DNA of 62,000 bases from Prorocentrum cordatum (GCA_963575745.1 CAUYUJ010016149.1:781604-843603); one strand, 5' to 3'. Positions 11,184 to 21,689 are shown, numbered from the stretch's first letter. Numbers and translations: made by a program. The notes: generated by a model from the letters alone, not told the origin.

Positions 11184-11290
11184 AATACTGACCCTGCGTA
11201 GGAGTGACCTTTGGTGCGCGGCTTCCTTGGGGCCGCGGGGGACCAAACCTGGGCGCGCAACCGGCTGCCACTGCTCCGTTTTCAGCCATC
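11184..11290 (+). repeat. Interspersed repeat, family D (plus orientation)
   Basis: A ~105-bp block beginning GCGTAGGAGTGACCTTTGG and ending with AACCTGGGCGCGCAA and GCTGCCAC. The same block lies inverted at 12,630-12,755. Confidence 0.6.
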
Positions 11291-11656
11291 TGCAGGGGGC
11301 CACGTGCGAACCCTACCCCTACCCTCTCACGATTTCCGAGGGGGAGGGTGGGGTAGGGTTCGCATGTGGCCCCCTAGTCTGGGGACCCATCTGTGCCCGC
11401 AACAAGAGGTCACTCCTTGCGCCCAGTCGACGGAGGAGGAGCCGAGACTTGCCCAGAGGCCCTGGCGGCTCTGGGTGTTCGAGTCGGGCGTTTGCGCCCG
11501 GCGTCGGGCCTCGGGATCCTCGCGGCTCGAAGCTAATGGCGGAGGGAGATGGGGTCTGGGGCTCGGGTCGTGATTGTTCGCATTTGTTCGAGGCATCGGA
11601 TCTCAGGGGATCGAAACCGAACAATGAAGGGGAATGGACGTCCGAGCGATGGCGAG
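11291..11656. other. No gene seen
   Basis: Contains a short inverted pair around ~11,296-11,375 (GCGAACCCTACCC against GGGTAGGGTTCGC). No supported gene. Confidence 0.4.
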
Positions 11657-11851
11657 CTGGAGAGTGTTCGTCGCCACGGCTGGACTCTCCTCGAGATTCT
11701 GGTCAGAACGAGTGTTGGGAGAGGTCTGGGGAGCAGCGGCATTGGCATACCTGTTAGTTCCCCCCAAGGCCAGCCCCGCGGCGTGGCAGCAGACCGCCGA
11801 GGGCGATGAGCAGGAGGCTCAGCGGGGCGGCCTGACCCACCCTTGGCACTC
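11657..11851 (+). repeat. Recent segmental duplicate, copy 1 (195 bp)
   Basis: This block is repeated at 12,961-13,143 with about five substitutions and one 12-bp difference (AAGGCCAGCCCC present here only). One plus-strand frame stays open in both copies and the 12-bp change is a multiple of three, so it may be an exon duplication. I do not recognise the encoded peptide. Confidence 0.6.
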
Positions 11852-11853
11852 TG

Positions 11854-12065
11854 GGCCTCCTAGGTGGGGGCGGAGTACTTGTCGCATTTGTCGATGCATC
11901 AGCGATGCGTCTCGATGCGGAGCCCGATGTTCTCCACGCTTGCGTCGCCAATGCATCGCCGATGTCGCCGATGCGTCGCCGACGCATCGGCGATGTATCG
12001 CCGACGTATCGGCGATGTGGCGCGATTCTCCGATCCCATCTACTCCGACCCCATCTAGGAGGCCT
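11854..12065. mobile_element. Foldback element, family Z, copy 2
   Basis: The left end (GGCCTCCTAGGTGGGGGCGG then AGTA) is matched by the reverse complement of the right end (GGCCTCCTAGATGGGGTCGG then AGTAGATGGG). The interior is packed with small palindromes such as GCCGATGCATCGGCG variants. It is the most complete member of the family. Confidence 0.6.
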
Positions 12066-12420
12066 CTAACGCTCAAACAGTGGCGAAGCATCCTGACTTT
12101 GGAGCCGCCGGGGGATGTGAGGTGGCCCCGGGAGGGCAGGTTTCGAGGATCTGGGTTCGGGCAGGTGTTTCTTTTGCCTTCTGCTGCCGCCGGGAGCTGT
12201 GTTCGGGGCCAGGGGCAGTCAGAAACGGGCCCAGGGCGAGTGAGTTTACACCATCGATGGCTTCCGGGAGGGGTCCGCGGGGAGAGTTCTTCTGCAGAGT
12301 CGGCTTCGTATCCCCGCTCCCAGCCGAGTTCTCTGGGGTCATCACCCCGCCGCCGTCTCCGACGCCTGACATGCTTACACGCTCGCCAGGTAGTGCTCAA
12401 ATGACATGGGTCGATTACAC
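12066..12420. other. No gene seen
   Basis: GC-rich; open on both strands and without recognisable coding content. Confidence 0.35.
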
Positions 12421-12570
12421 TTAAGTCGGGCCTGCCCCTCACAGGAGGAATATTCAAACATAGTTTAAAGATAGTCGGGGGACTTTATGATAATTTTGTT
12501 TTGACAAGTGTGGAGTATTCCTCATTATTTGTTCCTCCAAAATCACCCTGTGGGGGGACAGGTCCGACTT
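12421..12570. mobile_element. 150-bp MITE, family A, copy 4
   Basis: Left end TTAAGTCGGGCCTGCCCC, right end GGGGGGACAGGTCCGACTT, near-inverse of each other. The AT-rich interior contains GTCGGGGGACTTTATG, close to the interior of the 3,569-3,742 copy. I find no target duplication. Confidence 0.65.
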
Positions 12571-12629
12571 CAAATTAGACGTGAAAGAGACCCTTCGCCG
12601 GAGTTACTTTTGCGGGCCCAATGGGGTCC

Positions 12630-12755
12630 CCCGATCGATGAGCGCGAAGCGGTGGCAGCAGCTTGCGCGCCCAGGTTTAGCCCCCCTGCGCCCCCCCTTC
12701 AAGCCGCGCGCCAAAGGTCACTCTTGCCTAGGGTTACTCTTGCGTGTAGCCGACT
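12630..12755 (-). repeat. Interspersed repeat, family D (minus orientation)
   Basis: Reverse complement of 11,184-11,290: GGTGGCAGCAGC, TTGCGCGCCCAGGTTT and CGCGCCAAAGGTCACTC all have inverted counterparts there. Confidence 0.6.
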
Positions 12756-12960
12756 TTTTGTGGTCTGCCCGGCATGATCTTAGAATATTTCTGGCTGATG
12801 CAACCTTGGGTTAAGACGGAGCTTGTGTTGTAATAACATGGCTTGTGCTACCCAGACGTTTCTTGGGGGGTCTTTCTAATATGTCCTGCAGTGCCTCTAG
12901 AAATGCCGGTCCCGGCTCAAGGTGCGGTATTTGCCATTACACGTCTTGCCGCTACTCGTC

Positions 12961-13143
12961 CTGGAGAGTGTTCGTCGCCACGGCTGGACTCTTCTCGAGA
13001 TTCTGGTCAGAACGAGCGTTGGGAGAGGTCTGGGGAGCAGCGGCATTGGCATACCTGTTAGTTCCCCCCGCGGCGTGGCAGCATGCCGCCGAGGGCGATG
13101 AGCAGGAGGCTCAGCGGGGCGGCCTGACCGACCCTTGGCACTC
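12961..13143 (+). repeat. Recent segmental duplicate, copy 2 (183 bp)
   Basis: About 97% identical by eye to 11,657-11,851, lacking 12 bp. The same plus-strand frame remains open. Confidence 0.6.
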
Positions 13144-13154
13144 AGACGTCCGAC

Positions 13155-13300
13155 GATGTGTCTCGTTCCTTGACATCGCTCGGGCGTGTGCATCTTTTCT
13201 CGGCGTGGGCCATCAAGGAGCATCCTGGATCCTCTTGCGAAACGTAGGCGCGCAACCCCGAAACATACGCGGGGAGTGGACGTCCGAGCGATGGCGCGCT
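13155..13300 (+). repeat. Dispersed repeat, family E, copy 1
   Basis: Shares CATCGCTCGGGCGTGTGC, GGCCATC, AGGAGCATCCTGG and GGGGAGTGGACGTCC, in this order, with 39,446-39,775, where the spacing is larger. Confidence 0.5.
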
Positions 13301-13690
13301 TCAGTCCGCACGCTGCTCCTCGATTCTGGCCCCTGGGGCCCGGGGGCTCGCTGGTTGGCCCCGGACAATGTCAAGAACGAGTTTGGAGCGAAGCACTGGC
13401 TCTCGAGCAGCGGTCGGGACCTCTTCGGGGCCGCGCATTGAATAATCAGACCGGCGCATGTCAGGACAGTGTGACGCCCCCCCCCTTGCCTCGCGTCAGG
13501 GCGGGGCCTGGAGGCCAGATGGGATGCCTCGAGGGACCCGTCACGGAAGGGGTCGGTGGCGGCATCGTTTCCGAGGGAGCGAGCAGGGAGTCGGGCCTGG
13601 TCCCGAGCGGGGAGATTTGGGAAGGGCCGGCAGCAATTCTTTAAAGGCCTCCCAGACTGGGTTGGAGCAGCCCTCCCAGAACTGGTATCT
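13301..13690. other. No gene seen
   Basis: GC-rich; no supported frame, RNA gene or clear repeat. Confidence 0.35.
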
Positions 13691-13834
13691 GGGGGGGCCC
13701 AGATCGACCGCCCGCCGCATCGCCGATGCATCGGCACGCGGCTGGTTCTGGAGCTGTACTTTATCATTGCCGACGTCGCCGATGCATCGGCGCTACATCG
13801 GCGATGATCCTCCGACCTCATCTACTCCGGCACC
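13691..13834. mobile_element. Foldback element, family Z, copy 3
   Basis: Interior with CATCGCCGATGCATCGGC and CGTCGCCGATGCATCGGC, and a right end CTCATCTACTCCGGCACC resembling the family terminus. The left end is eroded. Confidence 0.45.
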
Positions 13835-14053
13835 TTGCAGCCAGCCTTCTTGTCTGCTCACTTTGAGCATAGTTCGTTGTCGGCGTCGCCGCGGGTTTAG
13901 TAGCGAGCGGGCACTGGAGATGCCTTTGGCGCGTAACGGCCGTTACTTGCCCCCCCGGAAACAAAAACGATCGTACATATGGGGGAGGGTGATTGGACCC
14001 CCTCTCTTGTGCTGCTCGCGCGTTGCTATGGCGACCGCAGCGCATGCTGTGGC

Positions 14054-14245
14054 GGCGGCGAGCGAGGGGGGGAAGTGAGAAGGAGAAGGCCTCCTCAGAA
14101 GGCGGCGGGGCTCAGAAGCCCTCTGGTCTTCTGAGAAGCTGTCTGTGTCTTCGTGGACGGCTTTTGAAATTTCTCAGAAGGCCAGGGGACTTCCGAGCCT
14201 CCCGAGAAGGCCGTCTCCTTCTCATTTCCCCTGTCGTTCGCCGCC
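14054..14245. mobile_element. Foldback element, family G, copy 2
   Basis: The left arm GGCGGCGAGCGAGG then GGGGAAGTGAGAAGGAGA is matched by the reverse complement of the right arm (GGCGGCGAACGACAGG then GGAAATGAGAAGGAGA), ~37 bp per arm. The interior has several TTCTGAGAAG-type small palindromes. Same family as 738-905. Confidence 0.65.
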
Positions 14246-14617
14246 GAGCATTGCCCCCCCCATTTCTCCCAGGCCCCAAGCCACCTGACGCCCTGCTCTT
14301 TTTCAAGACGCGGCCCCCAGTAGAGTTCCGACCCTCTCCCCAGGGCCAGCTTTTCCTCCCGAGCGCCGCTTTCTCCCGGCGGCCCCAGGGACCCGGACAG
14401 CCTTCCCAGAAGAGGCGGCCAGAAGCCTCCCCACGGCGCGAGAGCACGCCCAGGCCCTTCTCTCCGCTCGGAGGCCTAGCGGTTGAGACCAGCACCACCA
14501 TCGCTGGTGTGCCCCCACCGAGGCAGGATTGATCCCGATCTCGGCGACGGTGGTAGTATTCGGGCCTCTGGCTGGTCGAATGATACTGGAGAAACGCCGC
14601 AATCAAAGTCTTTTCAG
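14246..14617. other. No gene seen
   Basis: GC-rich sequence between the foldback element and the satellite; frames are open on both strands and not protein-like. Confidence 0.35.
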
Positions 14618-15290
14618 GGCTATGGGGCTATCGGGCTATAGGGCGTCGAGGCTATAGTGCGATGGGGCTATAGGTCTATAGGGCCATAGGGCCATATGTC
14701 TGTAGGGCTATGGGGCTATAGGGCGATAAGGTTATAGGGCTGTAGGGCTATAGGGCTATGAGGCTATGGGACTATTAGGGCTATAGAGCTATAGGGCCAT
14801 GGGGCTATGAGTCTAGAGGGCTATGGGACTCTAGGGCTATGGGACCATAGGGCTATAGGGATATAGGGCTATAGGGCTATGGGGCTACAGGGCTACATGG
14901 CTAGAGGCATATAGAACTATAGGGCTATAGGGCTATAGGGCTACAAGGCCATAAGGCTATATTGCTATAGCGTTGTAGGGCTACAGGGATATAACGCTAT
15001 AGAGTCATTGGGCTATTTGGCTATTGGGCTATTGGAATATAGGACTGTAGGGCTATGAAGCTATAGAGTTTGTGGCTGTAGTACTGTAGGGCTTTAGTGC
15101 TATAGGGTTATAGGGCTATATGGCTATAGAGCTATAGGGATATTCATCGAGCTATAGGGATATAGAGCTATAGGGCTCTAGAGCGATAGGGCTATAAGGC
15201 AAGAGGGCTATAGGCGGGCTATAGGGCTATTAGAGCTATAGGACTATAGGGCTGTGGGGCTTGTAGGCTATAGGGCTATAAGGGCTACAG
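14618..15290 (+). repeat. GGGCTATA minisatellite
   Basis: About 670 bp of degenerate GGGCTATA (8-9 bp) units, roughly 70-80 of them, with point changes such as GGGCTATGG and GGACTATAG. There is no coding potential. The unit is not the plant/dinoflagellate-type TTTAGGG telomere repeat. Confidence 0.95.
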
Positions 15291-15292
15291 GG

Positions 15293-15366
15293 CTAAAGGC
15301 ACCCGGGTATCCGGGCACCATGGCACCCGGGCACCCGGGCATTTGGGCACCCGGGCACCCGAGCGG
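15293..15366. repeat. GGGCACCC short tandem repeat
   Basis: About eight units of the semi-palindromic word GGGCACCC directly after the GGGCTATA array. Confidence 0.85.
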
Positions 15367-15754
15367 GCCGCGGAAATCGGTGACAAACCTCACCTAAACA
15401 TATGGATCCGCTAGGACCCCTACAGAGGCAAGCTCTGAGTGGGGAAATATGGCCAGCAGCGCCACAGTCCAGGATCAGCTTGTCCCCTGGTGGAGGGCCC
15501 CCCCCCCGAGTTGGTGTTGGTGCGCACTTCCAAGCCTCCAATGCGCCGCCGACCCGGGCTCGTGCCGAGGAGGCGGGCGGCGAGGTGGTCACGATCCAGC
15601 TCTCCCCGGCGGTGGGCGAGGGCCCCGCCCTGGGCCTCGGCCCGCAGCTGGGCGCAAAGGTGTCGCCCGAGGGCCAGGCCGAGGCGCCGAGTCGCGATCG
15701 GGCGGGGCGAAAGGGCGAGGATGAGTCCGTTCCACTGCGTTCCCATGGTCGCGT
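15367..15754. other. GC-rich stretch, possible exon fragment not supported
   Basis: The frame over 15,585-15,760 has protein-like composition (a short stretch reads EVVTIQLSPAVGEG), but I see no homology and no consistent splice sites. Confidence 0.25.
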
Positions 15755-16110
15755 CGTCTAAAAAATCAGGACGGGCGGTTTTTGGCCATTTTCGGCCTCG
15801 GGGGCCTCGGGGCCGTCAAAAAAACAGCTCGAGGGTGAAAAGCCGGTCCCGGGGAAGGGGTCGGCACTTCCAGGGACTCCGTGTTGAAAGAGTCAGGACG
15901 TCGCATGTCTGGGTCCGTTCCAGAGAGTTCCGGAGCGCTCTCAGAGCGTCTTGGAACGATCTGGGAAGGCCGCGGCGCCCGAGGCAGCCTGCAGAGTCCA
16001 GAGCCGCGGGATCTCAGAGACTCTCTGAGAAGGCCGCGGCGCCCGAGGTAGCCTCCAGGGTCCAGGGGGCCGCGGGCTCTCAGAGGCTCTCGATGCGTCC
16101 TGATCCGGAG
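15755..16110 (+). repeat. Dispersed repeat, family F, copy 1
   Basis: Shares CCGTTCCAGAG, CGCTCTCAGAGC, GAGAAGGCCGCGGCGCC and CGGGATCTCAGAGA with 38,755-38,900. The GGCCGCGGCGCCCGAG...GGGATCTCAGAG unit is itself partly duplicated here (~15,970 and ~16,035). Confidence 0.5.
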
Positions 16111-16272
16111 TTGTCGCCGTCCCGGCCTTGTCTTGCGCGAGGCCGGCGCGGCCAGCGGCGGGGCGCAGGAGGCTGAGGACGCGGGCGAGGCGGCCGTCAG
16201 CATGCCCATGTCCGAGCAGGACCCGGCGCCGGCTGTGGGCCCTGCCCTCGCAGAGAGGCGTCGAGCATACAC

Positions 16273-16448
16273 GTCGGTCGTTGGAGGCAGGTGTTCTGGG
16301 ATTCCAAGATCCCAGTCTACTTCCAGCGCCTTCCTGCTTCAAGGATCGAGATGTTTATGCTGTGCTTTGTTATTCTCTAGGAGGGCCTGGACTCAATCTA
16401 CTTTATCCGCCTTCTTAATGCATGCTTCAACCTACTTCTTCCGACCGA
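16273..16448. mobile_element. MITE-like element, family B, copy 2
   Basis: The left end TCGGTCGTTGGAGGCAGG and the reverse complement of the right end (TCGGTCGGAAGAAGTAGG) are imperfect inverted repeats. An internal hairpin lies near the left end (CTGGGATTCC, loop, GATCCCAG). Same family as 4,276-4,452. Confidence 0.55.
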
Positions 16449-16768
16449 AGCGAAGTTTTATAAACTCCCAATCGCTGAGAACACAGTGGACTCGTGGCCA
16501 AACCTAGGTCCTCGGTTTTTTAGGGGTAACTCTCTAAGCATCTGGATGGCTTTGTCTGTAGTGTCTGCGAAGAAGACCCCCTGCCATACATGTTTATGGG
16601 TGACGGAAGCACACGTGTTCAATTGCGACGACACTTTCGCGGAAAGGTTCTGCGTCAGGTCGCGCGTGAGCGCTCTTGTTTCCATGTGGCATGCTGTCGG
16701 CCCGCGTAGCCGCGGCGTACGGTCGCTATGTCATCTTGTGGAAGGCCCGTCTCTTCTCGTCGTTTAAA
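16449..16768. other. Unassigned stretch, weakly protein-like on both strands
   Basis: A plus frame (16,486-16,767) and a minus frame (16,458-16,685) both have unusually balanced amino-acid composition for this region. I cannot choose between them or name either, so I do not call a gene. Confidence 0.25.
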
Positions 16769-16890
16769 TGGGGCTCCGAGCAGATAGGGTTGGAGGATCC
16801 CGCCGCATCGCCGATGATCGGAGATGCGGCTCGAAGCGGAGCCCGATTGTCAGGCCTTACGGTCGGTGCCGCCGATCCTGAAGGCGGGAC
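16769..16890. mobile_element. Foldback element, family Z, copy 4 (partial)
   Basis: Left end GGGGCTCCGAGCAGATAGGG followed by CGCATCGCCGATGATCGGAG-like palindromes; the right end is poorly preserved. Confidence 0.4.
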
Positions 16891-17463
16891 CTCCCCTGGG
16901 ACTACAGAGTTCGGCTGATTACGTAGCGGTATCGGTGTCCATGGTTCTCCCACAAGTGCTTCAGGAGTTAGGCGAGGTCGGCGAGGATGGTCTCTCGCCG
17001 GGTGCCAGGGGGTTATCCTCGAGTGTGTGTTGGTCATCACACCAAGGCGGTGGCGGTGCGACGCCAAGAAGAGCATCCTCAAACAGCAGCAGCGTTTAAC
17101 CTATCCCAATCCCCATGCCTATTCTCATCCCGATCCCCACCATTCCAACACCCCAGTTGGGGGTTGTCCCTTCGACACTCCAAGGGAACAGCCTACATCC
17201 GCATCTAGGGGGTAAGTCGGCCAGTGGGGCCCAGTCGACGCCTGTGGAGGATGCTCAAAGCAGGCCGGTACCGAGCGATCTGCGCTAGAGGGGAGCCAAC
17301 GCGCAAGTCTCTAGGTCATCCGCGCCGGCATTGGCGCGCAAGCTTCCCGCGTGAGGTCGCGCGTAAGAGCCACGCGGTTTGCCACGCTGGCGACCCGCGT
17401 AAGTCATTGCGTAAGTTCGGTATGCCATCGTGCGTGAGGCCCCGTTCAGTTCGTCGCTCCAAT
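16891..17463. other. No gene seen
   Basis: Short frames only. The CCCAATCCCC/CATCCC-rich patch at ~17,103-17,150 is a cryptic repeat. Confidence 0.35.
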
Positions 17464-17620
17464 GGGTTCAGAGTAGATGGTAGCGAAGGATCACTCCGCA
17501 TCGACGATGCGGCTTCATGTGGAGCTAGAGTTTCTCCAAGCCGATGGCGCCGATGCATCGCACGTCGCCGAAGCGGCCCGATCCTCCGACCCCATCCACG
17601 CGGACCCCTTCTAGGAGGCC
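17464..17620. mobile_element. Foldback element, family Z, copy 5
   Basis: Left end GGGTTCAGAGTAGATGG, right end CTCCGACCCCATCCACGC...CTTCTAGGAGGCC, with an interior carrying GCCGATGCATCGC. The ends are recognisable inverted repeats of the family. Confidence 0.5.
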
Positions 17621-17862
17621 TCCACAGTGGGCACGACACGAACCAGAAGAGCGCGAGCTGATTCGTTCACTCCCCCATTGCTGTGCCCTGAGATCCGACG
17701 TCACAAGCAAAGCATGCGACGTCCTAACCCAAATCTACCAGAGCCTCAGACCCCTGCGGAAAGGTTAAGGTCCCGGGGCTTCAAAACAAAAGCGACGCTA
17801 GGATCTCTGGGTCCCCAAAGGACGTCATCGGCAGGGGAAGGACCCTGGCCCTCGGGCCTCAG

Positions 17863-18039
17863 ATGAGCGCGCGAGTCTCCCCCGGAGCGAAGATCGAGGC
17901 CGTCCCCGTATGGTACGCCTACGTGCTCGAGTCGGTCAGCCAGTCCAACGGCCGCTTTTTCCAGCTGTGCCTCCTCGTCAACGTGTTCCTGCTGGTGACT
18001 GCCTTCTACTGCAACCCGATCAAGAGGCGCAGCAAGCAG
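17863..18039 (+). CDS. Candidate first exon of a small single-pass membrane protein
   Basis: An ATG directly follows an acceptor-like GGCCTCAG (ending 17,862), which could be a cis or a spliced-leader acceptor. The frame runs 59 codons to AAGCAG at 18,039, followed by GTGAGGTGAGG, a textbook donor. Residues ~32-50 form a hydrophobic segment (FFQLCLLVNVFLLVTAFYC) that looks like a membrane helix, followed by a basic NPIKRRSKQ stop-transfer. Codon phase at the donor is 0. The nearest compatible downstream coding piece is the frame ending at 23,406; splicing to 23,314 would keep the frame. I do not recognise the protein. The sequence shows the exon-like piece; the join is inference. Confidence 0.45.
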
Positions 18040-18059
18040 GTGAGGTGAGGCAAGCTGCA

Positions 18060-18515
18060 TGATGATGCTGTGATGATGATTATGGTGGTGATGGTGATGA
18101 TGGTGGTGGTGAGGATGATGATGATGGCGGTGACGACGGCGATGACAATGACGATGACGTTGACGCTGCTGATGACGACGATGACGATGACGATGCTGAT
18201 GATGCTGGTGATGATGATGGTGATAATGATGATGCTAATACTGCTGCTGTTGATGGTCATGGTGGTGGCGATGGTGATGATGGTGATGATGATGCTGATG
18301 ATGATGATGGCGTTGATGAGGATTGTGGTGGTAATAAGGATGGTCAGTCTGATGGTGATGATGATGGGACTGATGGTGCTGCTGATGATGATGAAGATAA
18401 TGATGGCGATACTGATGATGCTGACAATGATGATGTGGAACCTGATGCTGCTGATGATTATGACGATGGTGATGTTGATGCTGCTGATGGTGATGCTGAT
18501 GGTGGTGATCAAAAC
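18060..18515. repeat. GAT/GGT trinucleotide repeat
   Basis: About 450 bp of imperfect GATGAT, GATGGT and GACGAT units just inside the proposed intron. The methionine-rich (plus) and isoleucine- or histidine-rich (minus) frames are not genes. Confidence 0.95.
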
Positions 18516-19044
18516 GATGGTAATAGGGAGAGGTGTTGGTACGTTGGATAATTTCAAAGTCGCCGTAAAATAGGACACGGACATCGGTGAACCACAACAT
18601 AGATTCGACACACGTAAGTTTAATGGCATTATGTTAGAAGTGTAAGCGTTTAAGCGCAAGCGGTGCTTGCGGCACGCAGTGAGTGCCTTGCCGGGGAAGC
18701 CGATTGTCATGGCAGCCGGGATCGGCTTCCGCGGTCGGGATCGGCAGCGGCGCGCGGGATCGGCTTCCGCGGTTCGGTTTTTTTTTGGTCTCTCGCCTTC
18801 GGGGCGCGCCATGAATTAGCGCGGCGCGGGGTCTGGCGTCGCCCGTGCGCGTCCAACACATTATTGGCGAAGGGCCCGCCCATCTGCAGTTGTGATCGCA
18901 GTTTCTGGTGGAATTTCTTTGGGGGCCAGGCAGCGCATGACAGGGTTGCGCCGAAATGAACGAGGGCCGCCGCGCGAGCGGTGCCAGCGGGGTCGGGGCT
19001 TTCACCTGGACTTCCTGCGGAGCCAGGACACGCGTGACCGTTGC
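18516..19044. other. Intronic or intergenic sequence
   Basis: Contains a short tandem of GGGATCGGCTTCCGCGG words at 18,688-18,775; otherwise nothing is recognised. Confidence 0.35.
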
Positions 19045-19490
19045 GCAAATATGCCGCGCCCAGCCGCTGCCGCTAGGGCCTTCGGCGGGGTCCGCCGTCG
19101 AGCCGCGAATTGCGTGAGAGTTCTGCAGGTGCCGCGCGCGGCCGCCGCTTCTGGAGCTTTCGGTGGAGGTCCCCATGGGGCCACGACGCGCGCGAGCGCT
19201 GCCCATGTACGTGCGCGGCCGCTGACGCTGGGACCTTTCTGGCGGGTTTCCTTATCGAACGCGACAGCGGTGCGCAAGTGCCGCGCGCGGTTGACGCCGC
19301 TGGATGCTGATGGAGCCTGGAGAGTGCAAGTGCCGCGCGCGGCCGCTGCTACCGCGGCCTCGACGGAATTCCTGGGGCCACGAAGCGCGCGAGGGGTGTG
19401 CAAGTAGGGCGCGCAGCCTCTGCCGCTGCGGCTTTTCGGTTGGGCAAATGTTTGGGGGGTCTGCGAGCGCCGCGCACGGCCACCCCCGTT
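19045..19490 (+). repeat. Degenerate ~90-100 bp tandem repeat
   Basis: Five to six diverged units, each with a TGC(A/G)CAAGTGCCGCGCGCGG-like core followed by CGCTGC and GGGGCCACGA-like words. Confidence 0.5.
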
Positions 19491-19869
19491 GGGGCTCCGG
19501 TGGGGCCCCCCGTCAGGGGCGACCGCTGGAGCCCCCTTGGGGTCGCGGCATCTTATTCGCGGAGTCATTGCCCTTGAGGCACCGCCCCATGTCGGCGAAA
19601 TATTCGCGGGCACATTGCCGCGGTGGGTGGCGCGGCGCCGACGTCAATTGCTGAGCCGCGCGGCTGCGCCCCTCGCCTGGCGTCGCGCCTCCGTCCGCTC
19701 CCCCGCCCGCCCGGAGCCGGTAGGCGGCCGGGCTTTCATCCCAAGGGCGCATGGGGCAAGGGGGAGGCAAGGCTCCATGGGGTGACCGCGTTCCGTCGCG
19801 GGCCTCCCGGGGGCGTCGCTCTATTCCACTTCGCTCCCGCTGGATGCCCGGGGGAACAACTCATTTCGC

Positions 19870-21307
19870 GTTTTATACATATAACGGCGGCCCGGGGCCG
19901 GGACCCCGACCACAAATGTGCGCCCCGGGGGGCCCGGAGGCTCGTCGGGGCTTGCCGGAGGCCTCCCCGGTCAGACAAGACGGCCCCAGGAGCGCCCAAG
20001 ACGGCCCAAGAAACTTCCAAGAGGCCTCCAAGAGGGCTCCGAGATGCTGAAGATGGCCCCCAGACGTCCAAGGACGCCCCCAAGAGGCCCCAAGAAGCCT
20101 CCAACATGCGTCCCAAGAGGGCCCCTAGACGCAAAAATTGGCCCATCCCCTTTGTAAAACGTATATTTTTCAACAAAGTTGTTTTTTGGGCTTTCCGACG
20201 TTACAGGACGGCCCACGAGGCGCCCAAGACCGCCCCAAGACGGCCCAAGAAGCCCCCAGGACAGCCCAAGAGGGCCCCAAGACGGCCCAAGAGGCGCCCA
20301 AGATGGCCCAAGAGGGCCCCAAGACGGGCCCAAAAGGGGGCCCAGAGGGGGACCACGAACCGCAAGCTCGAGCCTTCCGCCCCAAGACCCTCAAGAGGCC
20401 CCAGGAGACCCCAGACGTCCAAGGATGCCCCCAAGACGCCCCAAGAAGCCCCCCACATGCGTCCCAAGAGGGCCCCTAGACGCAAAAGTTGGCCCATTCC
20501 CTTTCGTAAAACGTACATTTTTAACAAAGTCGCCTTTTGGGCTTTCCGACGTTACAGGACGGCCCAAGAGGCGCCCAAGACCGCCCCAAAACCCAAGACG
20601 GCCCAAGAAGTTTCCCAGAGGGCCCCAGGACAGCCCAAGAGGGCCCCAAGACGGCCCAAGAGGCGCCCAAGATGGCCCAAGAGGGCCCCAAGACGGGCCC
20701 AAGAGGGGGCCCAGAGGGGGACCACGAACCGCAAGCTCGAGCCTTCCGCCCCAAGAGGCCGCCAGGAGGCCCCCAGGAGGCCCCTCAAGAGGCCCCAGGA
20801 GACCCCAGACGTCCAAGGACGCCCCCAAGAGGCCCCAAGAAGCCTCCAACATGCGTCCCAAGAGGGCCCCTAGACGCAAAAATTGGCCCATTCCCTTCGT
20901 AAAACGTACATTTTCAACAAAGTTGTCTTTTGGGCTTTCCGACGTTACAGGACGGCCCAAGAGGCGCCCAAGACCGCCCCAAGACGGCCCAAGAAGCTTC
21001 CAAGAGGGCCCCAGGACAGCCCAAGAGGGCCCCAAGACGGCCCAAGAGGCGCCCAAGATGGCCCAAGAGGGCCCCAAGACGGGCCCAAGAGGGGGCCCAG
21101 AGGGGGACCACGAACCGCAAGCTCGAGCCTTCCGCCCCAAGAGGCCGCCAGGAGGCCCCCAGGAGGCCCCTCAAGAGGCCCCAGGAGACCCCAGACGTCC
21201 AAGGATGCCCCCAAGACGCTTCGCGTCACCAATTTCTTCTCGCAGCGATTCCTGGGTCTGTGATTCGACAGAACCTAAGCGCGCGCGAAGCGCGCGCGTG
21301 GTTCTAG
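19870..21307 (+). mobile_element. Composite satellite element K, copy 1, with 3' terminal hairpin
   Basis: It starts with GTTTTATACATATAACGGCG and a GC-rich ~80-bp block (GGGACCCCGACCACAAATGT), continues as a CCCAAGAGG/GACGGCCCAAG satellite with three ~350-395 bp macro-units, each opened by an AT-rich island (20,152; 20,506; 20,899), and ends in a 38-nt hairpin at 21,270-21,307. In that hairpin AGAACC pairs with GGTTCT and GCGCGCGC pairs across GAA. Copy 2 (27,540-29,071) has the same two ends in the same order, which defines the element boundaries. Its long Pro/Arg/Lys open frames in several phases come from the repeat. It lies inside the proposed intron of the 17,863 gene. Confidence 0.7.
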
Positions 21308-21689
21308 TTTTAATTTCTTGTATTTACATTGATCGGGGCGTTCCATTTTTTCGCGCATGTATTATTCATTGTTTGGGGGGAAAATAGGCGCCTGTCCGGC
21401 AATATATTATTTTTACATATTTGCCGCAGTTGTTTGTTTGTGCAAAAATATGCCAAACACATAAACGAAAGATATGCGAAACATGCGCGCGCGGCGTTGG
21501 TGGGCGTCTCGCCAATTTCGGCCGCCTCAATTTTCATATTTCAAATGGACGCGCCGAATCCTCCCGGGGATTGCGAATGCGGGGCCTATTTTGTTTTTGC
21601 ATCTTTCCCCACATCCTACGCAGTGTTCTTGTTTTCTGTGGACACCCCGCGCACTCCTGTCACGCGCCCTGTCCCCCTCGTGATCATTC
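21308..21689. other. No gene seen
   Basis: AT-richer sequence with no supported frame or repeat. Confidence 0.35.

Noticed and set aside
16125-16272. Exon ending with MSEQDPAPAVGPALAERRRAY
   Set aside because: Protein-like, but the only donor candidate lies inside a family B MITE, and no partner exon or homology is seen.
19623-21387. Long Pro/Arg/Lys open frames (up to 416 aa, and 521 aa at 27,448-29,013) as genes
   Set aside because: They are open in several frames on both strands because the CCCAAGAGGCC satellite lacks stops, and they cross element boundaries.
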